Under the pieces are notes generated by a model, which was not told the DNA's origin, made no database searches, and was given only the letters and a program-made list of their open reading frames with translations. From Endozoicomonas montiporae CL-33 (GTDB lineage Bacteria > Pseudomonadota > Gammaproteobacteria > Pseudomonadales > Endozoicomonadaceae), in contig NZ_CP013251.1 in the NCBI RefSeq assembly GCF_001583435.1, forward strand, positions 2,377,617 through 2,441,616: a DNA stretch of 64,000 bases. The letters are read 5' to 3'. Position 1 is the first letter of the stretch. Each line of letters starts with the position of its first letter. Shown here piece after piece: positions 37,245 to 46,414 of this stretch. Made by a program: the position numbers and the translations under genes.

Positions 37245-37520
37245 GTGAACAAGTCCGAGCTGATTGATTCCATCGCGGCATCTGCAGACATCCCAAAGGC
37301 GCAGGCTGGACGTGCGCTGGACGCTATGATCAACACGGTTACCGATGCACTGAAAAACGGTGAGCAGGTTGTTCTGGTGGGTTTTGGTACTTTCGCAGTT
37401 AAAGATCGTGCGGCCCGTACCGGTCGTAACCCTCAGACTGGCGAGCCTATTGAAATCGCTGCTGCCAAGATCCCTAGCTTTAAGGCTGGTAAGGCTCTCA
37501 AGGACGCGGTTAACGTTTAA
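37245..37520 (+). CDS. hupB: DNA-binding protein HU-beta
   Basis: This 91-residue protein begins (M)[15 protein letters not shown] and contains the HU core [21 protein letters not shown] and [14 protein letters not shown]. It compacts and bends DNA. I chose GTG 37245, with GAAGGGGAA six bases upstream, because it gives the standard N-terminus; an ATG 17 codons upstream does not. Its place between lon and ppiD is the conserved hupB locus. A strong terminator follows, so ppiD has its own promoter. Confidence 0.97.
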   Translation: MNKSELIDSIAASADIPKAQAGRALDAMINTVTDALKNGEQVVLVGFGTFAVKDRAARTGRNPQTGEPIEIAAAKIPSFKAGKALKDAVNV

Positions 37521-37632
37521 TTCGCGCTGGGTAGAGGCCTGTTTTCAGGCTTCGCAGAACCTAAACACCGGATGCTGGCAGAGATTGGCATTGACACTGT
37601 CTTTGAATATAATCTCAGTTACATCCAAAAAG

Positions 37633-37659
37633 GCGCATCAGTCGATGCGCTTTTTTTTT
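37633..37659 (+). terminator. Intrinsic terminator after hupB
   Basis: GCGCATC-AGTC-GATGCGC followed by nine T residues. Confidence 0.93.
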
Positions 37660-37778
37660 AACTCGAAGGCCAGTGGTTTACCTGTGCCTGTTCGGGGCGA
37701 ACAGTAAACTTGGGCGTCTGGCCGCACTACTCAAGTCTCAGACAACAGCCCACAACGAGCTTGGAACATGAGGTTGAT

Positions 37779-39683
37779 ATGCTCCAAACAATGAGGGAAA
37801 AGTCGAAAAGCTGGATCACCTTTGTGGTGGTCGGCGTGATCGCCTTTATGATGGCCATAACCGGCCTCGAAACGCTTGCACCTAATCCTAATAGCAGCGA
37901 TGTTGCCAAGGTCAACGGTGAAGAAATCAGCCGTTTTCAGCTGAGTCAGTCGGTTGACCAGCAGCGTCGTGCCATGATTCAGCAAATGGGCGATCGCTTT
38001 GACCCGGCCCTGATTGACGACAAGGTTTTGCAGGAAAGTGTCCTGAATAACCTGATTGAACGCACACTGCTTCTGCAGGCTGCCAAGTCTGGCAAAATGG
38101 ACGTGAGCGATACGAGCCTTGATCAGCTGATTCTTTCTATTCCCGAATTTCAGCAGGACGGTCAGTTTAATCAGGAACGTTTCCAGATGGTGCTGCGCAG
38201 TGTGGGTATGACGCCTCTGCAGTTCCGTTCCGTGCTGCGTGAAGATATTCTGATGAACCAGATGCAGTCTGGCATTGCAGGCAGTGAGTTCGTCACCGCA
38301 GCGGAAATCAGACAGCTCAACAGTCTGGAGCGTCAGACCCGAGATATCGCCTGGCTGACCCTTGAAGCTGAAAAGGTGCGTAACAGCATCCAGCCTTCTG
38401 AAGACGAAATCAGCACTTATTATGAAGCCCATTCCGAACGTTTCATGACCGATGAGCAGGTGGTGATTCAGTATGTGGAAATGAAAAAGGCTGACCTGAA
38501 AGGTGATATTGCGATCAGCGATCAGGAACTTCGTGATGAGTATCACCGCTATACGGATCAGCTGAAAGAGACCAACCGTGACAAGCAACAGGTTTCTACC
38601 ATTCTGATCGAAACCGGTGACAAGCGTGATCTGGCTGCCGCTGAAGAGCGTGCTGCAGAAGTTGAAGCCAAACTGGCTGCCGGTGAGTCTTTTGCCGAGC
38701 TGGCAAAGACCTACTCGGATGACCCGATTACTGCTCAAAAGGGCGGTGATATGGGCATGGTTGAAGCAGGCTTCTTTGGTGATGCATTCGATGATGCCCT
38801 TGCTGAACTGGAAATCGGTCAGGTGTCTGAGCCGGTTGAAACCGAGTTCGGTTTACAGATTCTGACGGTGACTGCTCGCGAAAAAGCCACTATCCCGGCT
38901 TTTGATGAAGTGAAAGCACAGCTGCTCAGCGATATGCAGGCTCAGGAAGTGGACGTACTGTTTCTGGACCAGAGTCGCCTGCTGGCGGATATCAGCTTTG
39001 AAGCATCAGACCTGACTCAGCCTGCGGAACAGCTGGGACTGGAGATTAAAGTCTCTGAGCCCTTTGGTCGTCAGGGCGGTAGCGATGAAATTACCTCTAA
39101 CGCGCGAGTGATTGCAGAAGCGTTTGACGAGGAAGTGCTGGATCTTGGTGCGAACAGTGAGCTGATCGAGATCAATCCGGAAGAGGTACTGGTGCTGCGT
39201 GTGAAAGATCACAAACAACCAGAACTGAAGCCTCTGGATCAGGTTCGTGACAGCATTGTTCAGTCCCTGAAAGAAGAGAAAACCCGCGAACAGCTGCAGG
39301 AGCAGGCTGAACATCTGATTGTTGAACTGCAGGAAGGCATGGACAGCAAGAAAGTCGCTGCTGATGCCGGTCTGGAATGGTCCGAGTCTGACAAGGCTGC
39401 CCGTAATCAGCCGGGTGTTGCCCGTCAGCTTCTGGTCACTGCGTTCAAGATGCCGCATCCGGCTGAAGGTGAACAGTCTTTTGACCGTACCGAGCTGCCT
39501 AATGGTGATGTTGCCGTGATCGCTCTGAACAGTGTGCATCCTGGTGAAGCTGCCATTGATGATGAAGATCAGGCACGTATGATGGCGAGCTACATTGCTG
39601 CAGGTAATGGTCGGGTCGTGTTTGACCAGTACGTTCGCAGTCTGAAAGATGATGCCAAGATCAAAATCTATGAAGATGACTGA
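37779..39683 (+). CDS. ppiD: Periplasmic folding chaperone PpiD (SurA-like, parvulin domain)
   Basis: This 634-residue protein is anchored by one N-terminal helix (residues about 12-35, WITFVVVGVIAFMMAITG). A SurA-like chaperone domain follows, then a single parvulin domain (about 255-370, with FAELAKTYSDDP and GGDMGMVEAG), and a C-terminal helical part. PpiD works at the periplasmic exit of the Sec translocon. ATG 37779 places the short cytoplasmic tail before the anchor as in E. coli; an upstream in-frame ATG at 37710 would add 23 residues. GAGG precedes the chosen start. Confidence 0.96.
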   Translation: MLQTMREKSKSWITFVVVGVIAFMMAITGLETLAPNPNSSDVAKVNGEEISRFQLSQSVDQQRRAMIQQMGDRFDPALIDDKVLQESVLNNLIERTLLLQAAKSGKMDVSDTSLDQLILSIPEFQQDGQFNQERFQMVLRSVGMTPLQFRSVLREDILMNQMQSGIAGSEFVTAAEIRQLNSLERQTRDIAWLTLEAEKVRNSIQPSEDEISTYYEAHSERFMTDEQVVIQYVEMKKADLKGDIAISDQELRDEYHRYTDQLKETNRDKQQVSTILIETGDKRDLAAAEERAAEVEAKLAAGESFAELAKTYSDDPITAQKGGDMGMVEAGFFGDAFDDALAELEIGQVSEPVETEFGLQILTVTAREKATIPAFDEVKAQLLSDMQAQEVDVLFLDQSRLLADISFEASDLTQPAEQLGLEIKVSEPFGRQGGSDEITSNARVIAEAFDEEVLDLGANSELIEINPEEVLVLRVKDHKQPELKPLDQVRDSIVQSLKEEKTREQLQEQAEHLIVELQEGMDSKKVAADAGLEWSESDKAARNQPGVARQLLVTAFKMPHPAEGEQSFDRTELPNGDVAVIALNSVHPGEAAIDDEDQARMMASYIAAGNGRVVFDQYVRSLKDDAKIKIYEDD

Positions 39684-39724
39684 TCATCAGGCACGCTGAT
39701 AAAGCATCATTTTGACCAGATAAC

Positions 39725-39751
39725 AAAAAGCCGGACATGTTCCGGCTTTTT
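39725..39751. terminator. Bidirectional terminator between ppiD and the deaminase-like gene
   Basis: AAAAAGCCGGA-CATGT-TCCGGCTTTTT is symmetric, with T runs on both strands. It ends ppiD on plus and the 39799 gene on minus. Confidence 0.93.
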
Positions 39752-39798
39752 GTTGTTTGCACGTTCATTATGTTCAGGTGACGTGTTCTGCTTTGCAC

Positions 39799-40359
39799 CT
39801 ATTCGACTGGATCATCAAGATCCAGCAGCCAGTCACCTGCCATCCAGTAATCGTCCAGATCCAGTGACATGACCGGCGTATCGCCTTCTTCCTTCAGTTC
39901 CCTGCCTTCACGGAATGACTCCAGACAGTCTTCTTCAATAACCTGACCGATAAGTTCGGGTCTGTGCTCTTCAGTGACCGACTCAAGCATCTGTTGTGCA
40001 GTAAAACTGAAATCGCAATCCCAGATCTGTTTAATGCCTGCTCTGGATGCACCGTAGATAATGCGGGAAATGTTAATACCACTGCATCTGGCCCAGATAA
40101 TGGCAGCCATGGCACCGGAATCCGGTTCGGCATTGGTCACCAGAGTCAGTTTCTGTTCCGGCTTGCAGTGGTAGTTACCTGCCAGCATATGCATAGCCAG
40201 TCCTTCAGCCGTATACAGAGGGCTGATGTGCATGGCATTGGCAGCAGTCACCAGAATTTGACCGCAGGGGTCAATAATGCAGCAGGCAAATGGGCAGACC
40301 GGGTTAGCGGTTATGCCCAGCTCGATCAGCTCACCCATCAGCTCTTCATATTCTTGCAT
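39799..40359 (-). CDS. Cytidine/guanine deaminase-fold protein lacking the zinc ligands
   Basis: This 186-residue protein has the layout of TadA/guanine deaminase-type enzymes. A first beta-helix unit reads IIDPCGQILVTAAN...PLYTAEGLAMHML and a second one AEPDSGAMAAIIWARCSGINISRIIYGAS. In active enzymes the first would be HAE and the second PCxxC; here they read TAE and PDSGAM, so the catalytic zinc site seems lost while the fold and the IIWA-x-ISR-IIYGAS core remain. It may therefore be a non-catalytic binding protein or a relative with altered chemistry. The C-terminal 40 residues are very acidic. I chose ATG 40359 over a TTG further upstream. A terminator follows; a methyltransferase gene lies upstream on the same strand. 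Confidence 0.65.
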   Translation of the reverse strand: MQEYEELMGELIELGITANPVCPFACCIIDPCGQILVTAANAMHISPLYTAEGLAMHMLAGNYHCKPEQKLTLVTNAEPDSGAMAAIIWARCSGINISRIIYGASRAGIKQIWDCDFSFTAQQMLESVTEEHRPELIGQVIEEDCLESFREGRELKEEGDTPVMSLDLDDYWMAGDWLLDLDDPVE

Positions 40360-40428
40360 GGTTTCTCTCACTAAAAGTCCACAGAAAGTCAGAGACAAAG
40401 ATAGTTCAGAAACGCTGGCCGGTATGGG

Positions 40429-41130
40429 TCAATCGAGCTTTTTACATTCGAAGAAGATAAAGTTTGGATGGGTGGACAGGTAGGCATAATCCTCCGGATG
40501 CTGTTCTTTCATAGCTTCTGAGGGCTTTCCTTCTTCAAGATTGGCAACACATAGGCCGGCTTTTTGGATAGATTCAAACAGTTCGGTCAGAGAGCGTCGG
40601 TAGAACTGAACCGTTACAGGCTTGCCAATGGTGTCCCACTCCTCGGTGACCAGTTCCCGTTTGAAATAATTGCCGGATGGCGAAGCGCTGAAATCAACCA
40701 TCGGGTGATGAGTCGAGAAGAAGAAAGAGCCATTGTCTTTTAAAACCCTGCGAACCTCGGTAAACAGTGGTAGCAGATCTTCAAGGTAATGGATGGTGAG
40801 CGGGCAGACAACGATATCGGCTGACTGATTCTGCTCCTGTGGTAATCCGTGGTTAAGGTCTTGTTGGTAAGCGGTTAGGGTATCGCCGAATTGTTGCTGA
40901 ACCAGTTGTACCATTTCGGCTGAAATGTCTGTGGCACGAACAGTGGCACCGTGTTCAATAAAATGTTTGCAGTAAGCTCCCGGGCCGCAGCCTAGATCAA
41001 GGACGGCCTTGCCGCCCAGTTCAGGCAACATTGATAACATGGAAGGGCGCTCAAGCAGGGCATTGTATATGTTCTTCTGAATCGCCCGTGCATAATCCTC
41101 TGCATGGACGGTATACATTAAGTCTTTCAT
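40429..41130 (-). CDS. Class I SAM-dependent methyltransferase, substrate unknown
   Basis: This 233-residue cytoplasmic protein has the Rossmann methyltransferase motifs: VLDLGCGPGAYCKHF (motif I, SAM binding), ATDISAEMV (acidic residue for the SAM ribose), and DIVVCPLTIHYLEDL (motif IV). A late segment NGSFFFSTHHPMVDF matches motif VI and post-VI of UbiE/type 11 methyltransferases. Substrate cannot be read from sequence; small molecules are likely. It is separated by 69 bases from the deaminase-fold gene downstream. Confidence 0.88.
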   Translation of the reverse strand: MKDLMYTVHAEDYARAIQKNIYNALLERPSMLSMLPELGGKAVLDLGCGPGAYCKHFIEHGATVRATDISAEMVQLVQQQFGDTLTAYQQDLNHGLPQEQNQSADIVVCPLTIHYLEDLLPLFTEVRRVLKDNGSFFFSTHHPMVDFSASPSGNYFKRELVTEEWDTIGKPVTVQFYRRSLTELFESIQKAGLCVANLEEGKPSEAMKEQHPEDYAYLSTHPNFIFFECKKLD

Positions 41131-41207
41131 ATTGGTCGATAATCATCGGTCGTTCAAAAGGGCGGCGTAGTATATCAAATAGCCGAATGGGTATTAGCCT
41201 TTACTCA

Positions 41208-41675
41208 TCAGACAATGGGTAACCGGGTTGACGATTTAATAGAAGACAGTGCCAGAGCAGTTTTTACCTGGCTGACACCGGGAAGGTTCATCAGCTGGTT
41301 CATAATGAAGTCTGTCAGTGCCTGGCGATTGGGCGCAACCACTTTCAACAGGTAGTCACCGTCGCCGGTAATGGCATGGCATTCCAGAATGGTATCCAGA
41401 GCGTTGATCGTGCTGTTAAAGGTGTGAGTGGTTTGTTCGTCGTGTTTTTCCAGCTGGATGGTAATAAAGGCTTCAACATCCAGCCCCAGTGCCTGTGGGT
41501 TTAACAGTGTCACCTGACTGCGAATATAGCCCTGTTCTTTCAGACGACTGATTCGCCGTGAACACTGGGATGCAGAGAGGCTGACCTTTTCAGCCACTTC
41601 CGACAATGATTTTGCATCCCCGGTTTGCAGTGCATCCAGAAGTCTCAGGTCGTATGAATCAAGCTGTTCAGGCAT
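41208..41675 (-). CDS. Lrp/AsnC-family transcriptional regulator
   Basis: This 155-residue regulator has an N-terminal winged helix (YDLRLLDALQTGDAKSLSEVA..., with SQCSRRISRLKEQGYI as recognition region) and a C-terminal RAM ligand-binding domain (HAITGDGDYLLKVVAPN, LPGVSQVKTALALSSIK). Such proteins sense amino acids. It is divergent from hpd-phhA across a 362-base region, so Phe or Tyr is a reasonable ligand guess, as for other Lrp-type hpd regulators. ATG 41675 is my choice; the TTG just upstream (41678) has better spacing to a GAGGA ribosome site and could be the real start. Confidence 0.9.
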   Translation of the reverse strand: MPEQLDSYDLRLLDALQTGDAKSLSEVAEKVSLSASQCSRRISRLKEQGYIRSQVTLLNPQALGLDVEAFITIQLEKHDEQTTHTFNSTINALDTILECHAITGDGDYLLKVVAPNRQALTDFIMNQLMNLPGVSQVKTALALSSIKSSTRLPIV

Positions 41676-42037
41676 CAATCTGCTTATCCTCTTGAAGCGG
41701 CCTCTGAAGTAATGATTAACCAGAAAGTCGCTTTATGCATTGCTTTTATCTGCAAGGCTGAAAAATACAAACGCCTTGCATTATCGTGCTTAACTACCAC
41801 TCAGTTCGCAACCCTTTTGTATCGGTTGGCCGATATACTGCTATTAAGTGCTCTGGCAAAAACGATAGACAGCAGCCCTGTTAAATCCCTCTGCTATGCT
41901 AATCGTTGTTTGTTTTGCCTGTTTGGTATTTCTGGCACCTGCCTGATGTCATTTCAATCGACGGGATGCGAAATAACAAAAAGAATGCGACAACAGCATT
42001 TAACGTTACGGGTATCCCGTTTCAGTGAGGGTATTTC
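41676..42037. promoter_or_regulatory. Divergent lrp-like/hpd control region with two inverted repeats
   Basis: No credible gene in these 362 bases; a plus-strand frame from 41712 looks random. Two small palindromes stand out: TATCGG-TTGG-CCGATA (41820-41835) and ACGGG-TAT-CCCGT (42008-42020), the latter 18 bases before the hpd start. Both could be operator half-sites for the neighbouring regulator. I do not see a TyrR box. Confidence 0.45.
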
Positions 42038-43138
42038 ATGAAGGAATCGAACCGAACGCAGTTAATTACTGACACTAATCCCATGGGCACGGATGGCTTT
42101 GAGTTTGTCGAATTTGCTTCTGCCAATCCACAAGATCTTCACCAGCTGTTTCGTAGTTTTGGTTTTGTGCCTGTTCGGAAGCATAAATCCAAAGACGTCA
42201 CGCTGTATCAACAGGGCGATATCCGCTTTCTTGTTAATGGTGACCCCGAACTGTTTGGGCGAGCGTTTTTTGAACGTCATGGTCCCTGTGCCTGCAGTTT
42301 TGGAATTCGGGTAGCCGATGCCGATTATGCCTTTGAGCGGGCTATTTCGCTGGGAGCCGAGTCCGGAGAGTCTGAATTCAGTGTGCAGGGACGGTCAGTG
42401 CCCTGTATCAAAGGCATCGGTGACAGTCATCTTTATCTTGTGGATCGTTACGGAGACGATGGCTCTATTTTTGACGATGAGTTCGAGCTACTGGGATCTG
42501 CTGAAAACGTTGACGCCGGTGTCGGTCTGGACATACTGGATCACCTCACCCATAACGTTGCCAAGGGCGATATGGATAAATGGGCTGGTTTCTATGAACG
42601 CCTTTTCAATTTCAGGGAAATCCGTTTTTTCGATATTGAAGGCAAGTTGACCGGCCTGAAATCCCGTGCTTTGACCAGCCCCTGTGGCAAGGTAAAAATT
42701 CCCATCAACGAATCGTCTGACGACAAGAGCCAGATTGCCGAGTTTATTGAACAGTATAACGGCGAAGGCATTCAGCACATTGCCCTGACCAGTCGCAACA
42801 TTTTCGACACTGTTGACCGTATGAGGGAACTGGGTACCGGATTTATGCCATCGCCGCCGGATACGTATTATGAAATGCTTTCCGAGCGGCTGCCCTGGCA
42901 CGATGAAGATGAAAGTGCATTGCATCGCCGTGGTATTCTGCTGGATGGTGGCCAGACTAATGCTTCAGGCGATGGTTTACTGTTGCAGATTTTCACGAAT
43001 ACGGTGATTGGCCCGATTTTCTTTGAGATTATCCAGCGCAAGGGCGATGAGGGTTTTGGTGAAGGTAACTTCAAGGCGTTGTTTGAAAGTATTGAGCGAG
43101 ACCAGATTCGTCGGGGAGTTCTCAGGGACGAGCCATAA
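42038..43138 (+). CDS. hpd: 4-hydroxyphenylpyruvate dioxygenase
   Basis: This 366-residue iron enzyme converts 4-hydroxyphenylpyruvate to homogentisate in Tyr catabolism. It has two vicinal-oxygen-chelate halves; the iron ligands are visible in the C-terminal half as His in LDHLTHNV, His in GIQHIALTS and Glu in GPIFFEIIQRKG. The C-terminal GFGEGNFKALFESIERDQIRRG is a family hallmark (shown as GFGEGNFKALF and IERDQIRRG). GAGG precedes ATG 42038. The stop TAA shares its last A with the phhA ATG, so the two are coupled. Homogentisate pathway genes (hmgA, maiA) are not in the window. Confidence 0.97.
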   Translation: MKESNRTQLITDTNPMGTDGFEFVEFASANPQDLHQLFRSFGFVPVRKHKSKDVTLYQQGDIRFLVNGDPELFGRAFFERHGPCACSFGIRVADADYAFERAISLGAESGESEFSVQGRSVPCIKGIGDSHLYLVDRYGDDGSIFDDEFELLGSAENVDAGVGLDILDHLTHNVAKGDMDKWAGFYERLFNFREIRFFDIEGKLTGLKSRALTSPCGKVKIPINESSDDKSQIAEFIEQYNGEGIQHIALTSRNIFDTVDRMRELGTGFMPSPPDTYYEMLSERLPWHDEDESALHRRGILLDGGQTNASGDGLLLQIFTNTVIGPIFFEIIQRKGDEGFGEGNFKALFESIERDQIRRGVLRDEP

Positions 43139-43932
43139 TGAAATATTCAAAATACACCGCTAGAAAACCTGACGACACAGGGTTTATTCATTACCCGAAC
43201 GAAGAGCACGAAACCTGGAAGATTCTGTATAACCGACAAATGGAAATACTTCCGGGACGTGCCTGCGACGAGTTTATTGAAGGACTTGAGCTGTTAGAAC
43301 TGTCAGCGGATAACATCCCGCAGCTGCCGGATATTTCGAATGCGCTGGCGAAAGTGACCGGGTGGGGCGTGGCGCAGGTGCCTGCCCTGATCTCGTTTGA
43401 CCGTTTCTTCCGTTTGTTGGCAGATTGCCAGTTTCCGGTGGCAACGTTTATCCGAACCCGTGAGGAGCTGGACTATCTGGAGGAGCCGGATATTTTCCAT
43501 GAAATCTTTGGGCATTGCCCATTGCTGACCAATCCGGCTTTTGCTTCCCTGACCCAGACCTTTGGTAAAGTGGGTGTGGGAGCCAGTAAAGAAGAAAGGG
43601 TTTATCTGGCAAGGTTATACTGGTTTACCGTGGAGTTCGGATTGCTTGGCGGCTCCGGTAAACACCGGCAGGGTCGTCGAATTTATGGTGGAGGGATTCT
43701 TTCCAGCTACAAGGAAACCCTTTCCTGTCTCGGTTCAGAGCCGGTACACCAACCCTTTGAAGTAAACCGGGTGCTTCGGACACCTTACCGAATTAATATT
43801 GTGCAACCGGTTTATTTTGTCATTAATGCACTGTCTGACCTGCAGGTTCTTGGAGAGTCTGATCTAATAAGTCTGGTCAGGGAAGCCATGAAGCAGCCGA
43901 TGTATGAGCCTTTGTTTAAAGCATTAGACTGA
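43138..43932 (+). CDS. phhA: Phenylalanine-4-hydroxylase
   Basis: This 264-residue pterin-dependent non-heme iron enzyme makes tyrosine from phenylalanine. Iron ligands are in DIFHEIFGHCPLL (two His) and YWFTVEFGLL (Glu). Like other bacterial enzymes it has only the catalytic domain, no N-terminal regulatory domain. With hpd it forms a Phe to Tyr to homogentisate path once an aminotransferase supplies hydroxyphenylpyruvate. No pterin dehydratase (phhB) follows, so that function must be elsewhere. Confidence 0.97.
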   Translation: MKYSKYTARKPDDTGFIHYPNEEHETWKILYNRQMEILPGRACDEFIEGLELLELSADNIPQLPDISNALAKVTGWGVAQVPALISFDRFFRLLADCQFPVATFIRTREELDYLEEPDIFHEIFGHCPLLTNPAFASLTQTFGKVGVGASKEERVYLARLYWFTVEFGLLGGSGKHRQGRRIYGGGILSSYKETLSCLGSEPVHQPFEVNRVLRTPYRINIVQPVYFVINALSDLQVLGESDLISLVREAMKQPMYEPLFKALD

Positions 43933-44062
43933 GTTGTTCCCTACATTTCTCATTATTTGTTCAAGCCGGGTATGAATTCGTCGTGCCTGGTACTTTCCCG
44001 CTAAAAACGGCCGATACCTTCAACAGAAGTAACGTATAAACGTTAATTGTCGGGAGCCGGTT

Positions 44063-45382
44063 ATGGGTTACCTTTTTAAAGCCATTGCTGGATTGTTGCT
44101 TTTATTGCTGCTTTTACTGCTGCTTTTGTTCGGGGCCACTTTTGCGTCGCTGATAATGATCCTTGAGGCTGAACCGTCTGTACAGGGGTGGAAAGGTTCT
44201 TCACCTTCCATTGAAAGGGCCGAGCACTGGATTGCACAGGTTCAGTCGGATATGGACTCGAACAAACTGTTTCGTGCCGAGATCAATCAACAGGATCTTC
44301 GCTCACTGATTTTTTACTCGTCCAGCCGCCTGAATCAATATGGCCGCGACAGAGCCAAAGTATACGGCGCAGATACGATGTTTACCGATGATCGGCTGGT
44401 TGTGAGGATCAGTTCACAGTTCGACATTGATAAGGCAAGGTTTATCAATGTCGAACTGGTGTTTTCAGATCATGAGGGACTGCCGCGCTGGGAGTATATG
44501 ATGGTGGGTAATTTTACTCTGGCTGGTGAGTCTATAAGCTGGCTTTGGAGCGAATTGCTATTACCTCTGTTACCGGCAAAACGTGAGCGCTTGTGGCAAA
44601 CAGTGACGGGGGCTATTAAAGAGTTTGATATTCTGCCTGACAAAGCGGTGCTGGTTTACCGCTCGAATAAAGAACTGAAAGAGACCCTTAAAGCCCAGGC
44701 CGCAGAACTGATTCTCGGAGATGAAGACGAGAGGCAGGCTATTGAATTGTATCTTAGTGTTCTGGCAGCTTCAGCGGCACAATCTTCCCTTTCTGATCTA
44801 CCTATGTCGCATTTGTTGCGTACTCTGGTTGGACTGGCGGTAGCGCGAAGTGGGCAGAGCAGTGCGGTGGATGAAAATCGTCGTATGATTCGGGCGTTTG
44901 CGATTCAGGTGGCGGACTCGTCAGTACGGTCTTTACTGGGCCCCGGTATCAAACCGCAGCAGCTTGATCGACCCATTGTGCTTAGAGGGCGTTTTGATCT
45001 TGCCCAGCATTTTATGGTGAGTGCAGCACTGGCATTGACACTGGACGAACAAACGGCTCTGAACATTGGCATCGACAAAGAGAAGAAAGATGCCAAAGCC
45101 GGTGGTAGCGGCTTCAGTTTTTCAGACTTGATGGCTGACATGGCGGGCATCCGTTTTGCTTCTGCATTGACTGGCAGTGAAGAGCAGGCCAGGAAAGCAC
45201 AACAGTTTCTGCTAAAGAATCGTGGTGAACAAACCTTTATGCCGGAAGTGTTATGGCTCCCGCAGGGGCTGACAACGGCAGTGTATTCCGACCTGATTCG
45301 TCATCCGCTTTACCCTGCGATGCTTGATCGTATTGTTCAGCGTTTACAGAGTCTGCCACTGCTGGTGGCTGTTGGCGAATAA
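44063..45382 (+). CDS. Membrane-anchored protein of unknown function with a poly-Leu helix
   Basis: This 439-residue protein begins with a single membrane helix that contains an unbroken run of about 12 leucines (residues 12-23), encoded by short CTGCTTTTA-like repeats. The remainder looks periplasmic: a beta-rich first half and a helical second half with AIELYLSVLAASAAQSSLSDL. I recognise no named domain. The helix is probably an anchor or uncleaved signal. CGGGAG lies a few bases before ATG 44063. It is a single gene between phhA and an alpha/beta hydrolase; related conserved hypothetical proteins may exist in gammaproteobacteria, but I cannot name one. Confidence 0.75.
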   Translation: MGYLFKAIAGLLLLLLLLLLLLFGATFASLIMILEAEPSVQGWKGSSPSIERAEHWIAQVQSDMDSNKLFRAEINQQDLRSLIFYSSSRLNQYGRDRAKVYGADTMFTDDRLVVRISSQFDIDKARFINVELVFSDHEGLPRWEYMMVGNFTLAGESISWLWSELLLPLLPAKRERLWQTVTGAIKEFDILPDKAVLVYRSNKELKETLKAQAAELILGDEDERQAIELYLSVLAASAAQSSLSDLPMSHLLRTLVGLAVARSGQSSAVDENRRMIRAFAIQVADSSVRSLLGPGIKPQQLDRPIVLRGRFDLAQHFMVSAALALTLDEQTALNIGIDKEKKDAKAGGSGFSFSDLMADMAGIRFASALTGSEEQARKAQQFLLKNRGEQTFMPEVLWLPQGLTTAVYSDLIRHPLYPAMLDRIVQRLQSLPLLVAVGE

Positions 45383-45505
45383 GAGCGAATGGCTCACACC
45401 TGACTCAACACTCCTGACATAGCCCTTCAGCTGTAATACACTAATGCGCTTTGTTGATGATTAAGAAGGTTAAGCCGTTGAACAATTGGCTGACAGGAGT
45501 GTGCT

Positions 45506-46351
45506 ATGCAGCCCAGAGAGATTGAGATCAATACGGGGCGAATGGTATTTTCCGGTCTCGAATGGGGTGATCCTGAGGCAAAGCCGGTGCTGGCTTTGCA
45601 TGGCTGGATGGATAATGCAGCCAGCTTTACCCCTGTTGCTCCGCTGTTAAAAGGTATTCGGCTGATTGCTGTTGATATGGCCGGACATGGCCGTTCACAG
45701 CATCGTCCGGCTGATATGGACTATTGTATCTGGAATTATGTTGAAGACATTATTGATATTGCAGATACACTGGATTTACAGAATGTCAGCCTGATCGGTC
45801 ATTCACTGGGAGCAGTGGTTTCGGTGATGGTCTCAACAGTTCTGGAATCCCGGGTTGAGAAACTGATTTGTATTGACGGATTGTATCCATGGCCGCGCAA
45901 AGCGGAAGACGCTCCGACGGTTCTGTCAGACTATATCGAACAACGAAGAGCCTTTCGTAAAGGTAAAACACTGAATCGTTTTAAAACCATGGAGCACGCT
46001 GTTCGAATCCGTTCGTTCGGGCAATTCCCCGTCAGTCGAGAATCTTCAGCGATGTTGGTAGAACGGGCACTCTATCTGGATGGCGATGCCTGGACCTGGC
46101 GCACTGACCCAAGGCTGACGCTGTCTTCACCTCTGCGTTTTACACCAGAACAGGCCATGTCGTTTGTGGACGCCCTGAGGTGTGAGGCGCATATGTTTTA
46201 CGCAGAGAAGGGTGTTGTTGATTCTATTGTCGGCCACAGCACCGAACGATTCCCCAATGTTTGCTTCCACTCTGTTGAAGGCACTCATCATTTTCATATG
46301 GATGGGTCAACAGAATTTGTAGCCGAGCGGGTTAATGATATTTTGAATTAA
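45506..46351 (+). CDS. Alpha/beta hydrolase
   Basis: This 281-residue cytoplasmic protein has the alpha/beta-hydrolase fold. The oxyanion region is VLALHGWMDNAASF, the nucleophile elbow GHSLGA (Ser about 98), and the catalytic His lies near EGTHHFHMD at the C-terminus. The WMDNAASF and DMAGHGRS motifs resemble the serine hydrolase-like (SERHL) branch. Substrate is not predictable. GGAG precedes the ATG at 45506. A bidirectional terminator follows. Confidence 0.9.
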   Translation: MQPREIEINTGRMVFSGLEWGDPEAKPVLALHGWMDNAASFTPVAPLLKGIRLIAVDMAGHGRSQHRPADMDYCIWNYVEDIIDIADTLDLQNVSLIGHSLGAVVSVMVSTVLESRVEKLICIDGLYPWPRKAEDAPTVLSDYIEQRRAFRKGKTLNRFKTMEHAVRIRSFGQFPVSRESSAMLVERALYLDGDAWTWRTDPRLTLSSPLRFTPEQAMSFVDALRCEAHMFYAEKGVVDSIVGHSTERFPNVCFHSVEGTHHFHMDGSTEFVAERVNDILN

Positions 46352-46374
46352 CTTCTGACTATTTCGCATGTAAA

Positions 46375-46414
46375 AAAACAGACACCCGGCGAATAGCTTT
46401 CGAGTGTCTGTTTT
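46375..46414. terminator. Bidirectional terminator between the hydrolase and the interrupted gene
   Basis: AAAACAGACAC pairs with GTGTCTGTTTT around an 18-base loop. It lies 23 bases after the hydrolase stop and 30 bases after the reconstructed stop (46444) of the interrupted minus-strand gene. Confidence 0.85.

Noticed and set aside
36896..37267. 123-codon plus-strand frame between lon and hupB
   Set aside because: It overlaps the hupB start out of frame and spans inverted repeats; no protein features.
41712..42041. 109-codon plus-strand frame before hpd
   Set aside because: It ends inside the hpd start, has no ribosome site, random-looking Cys/Leu-rich composition, and covers the expected control region.
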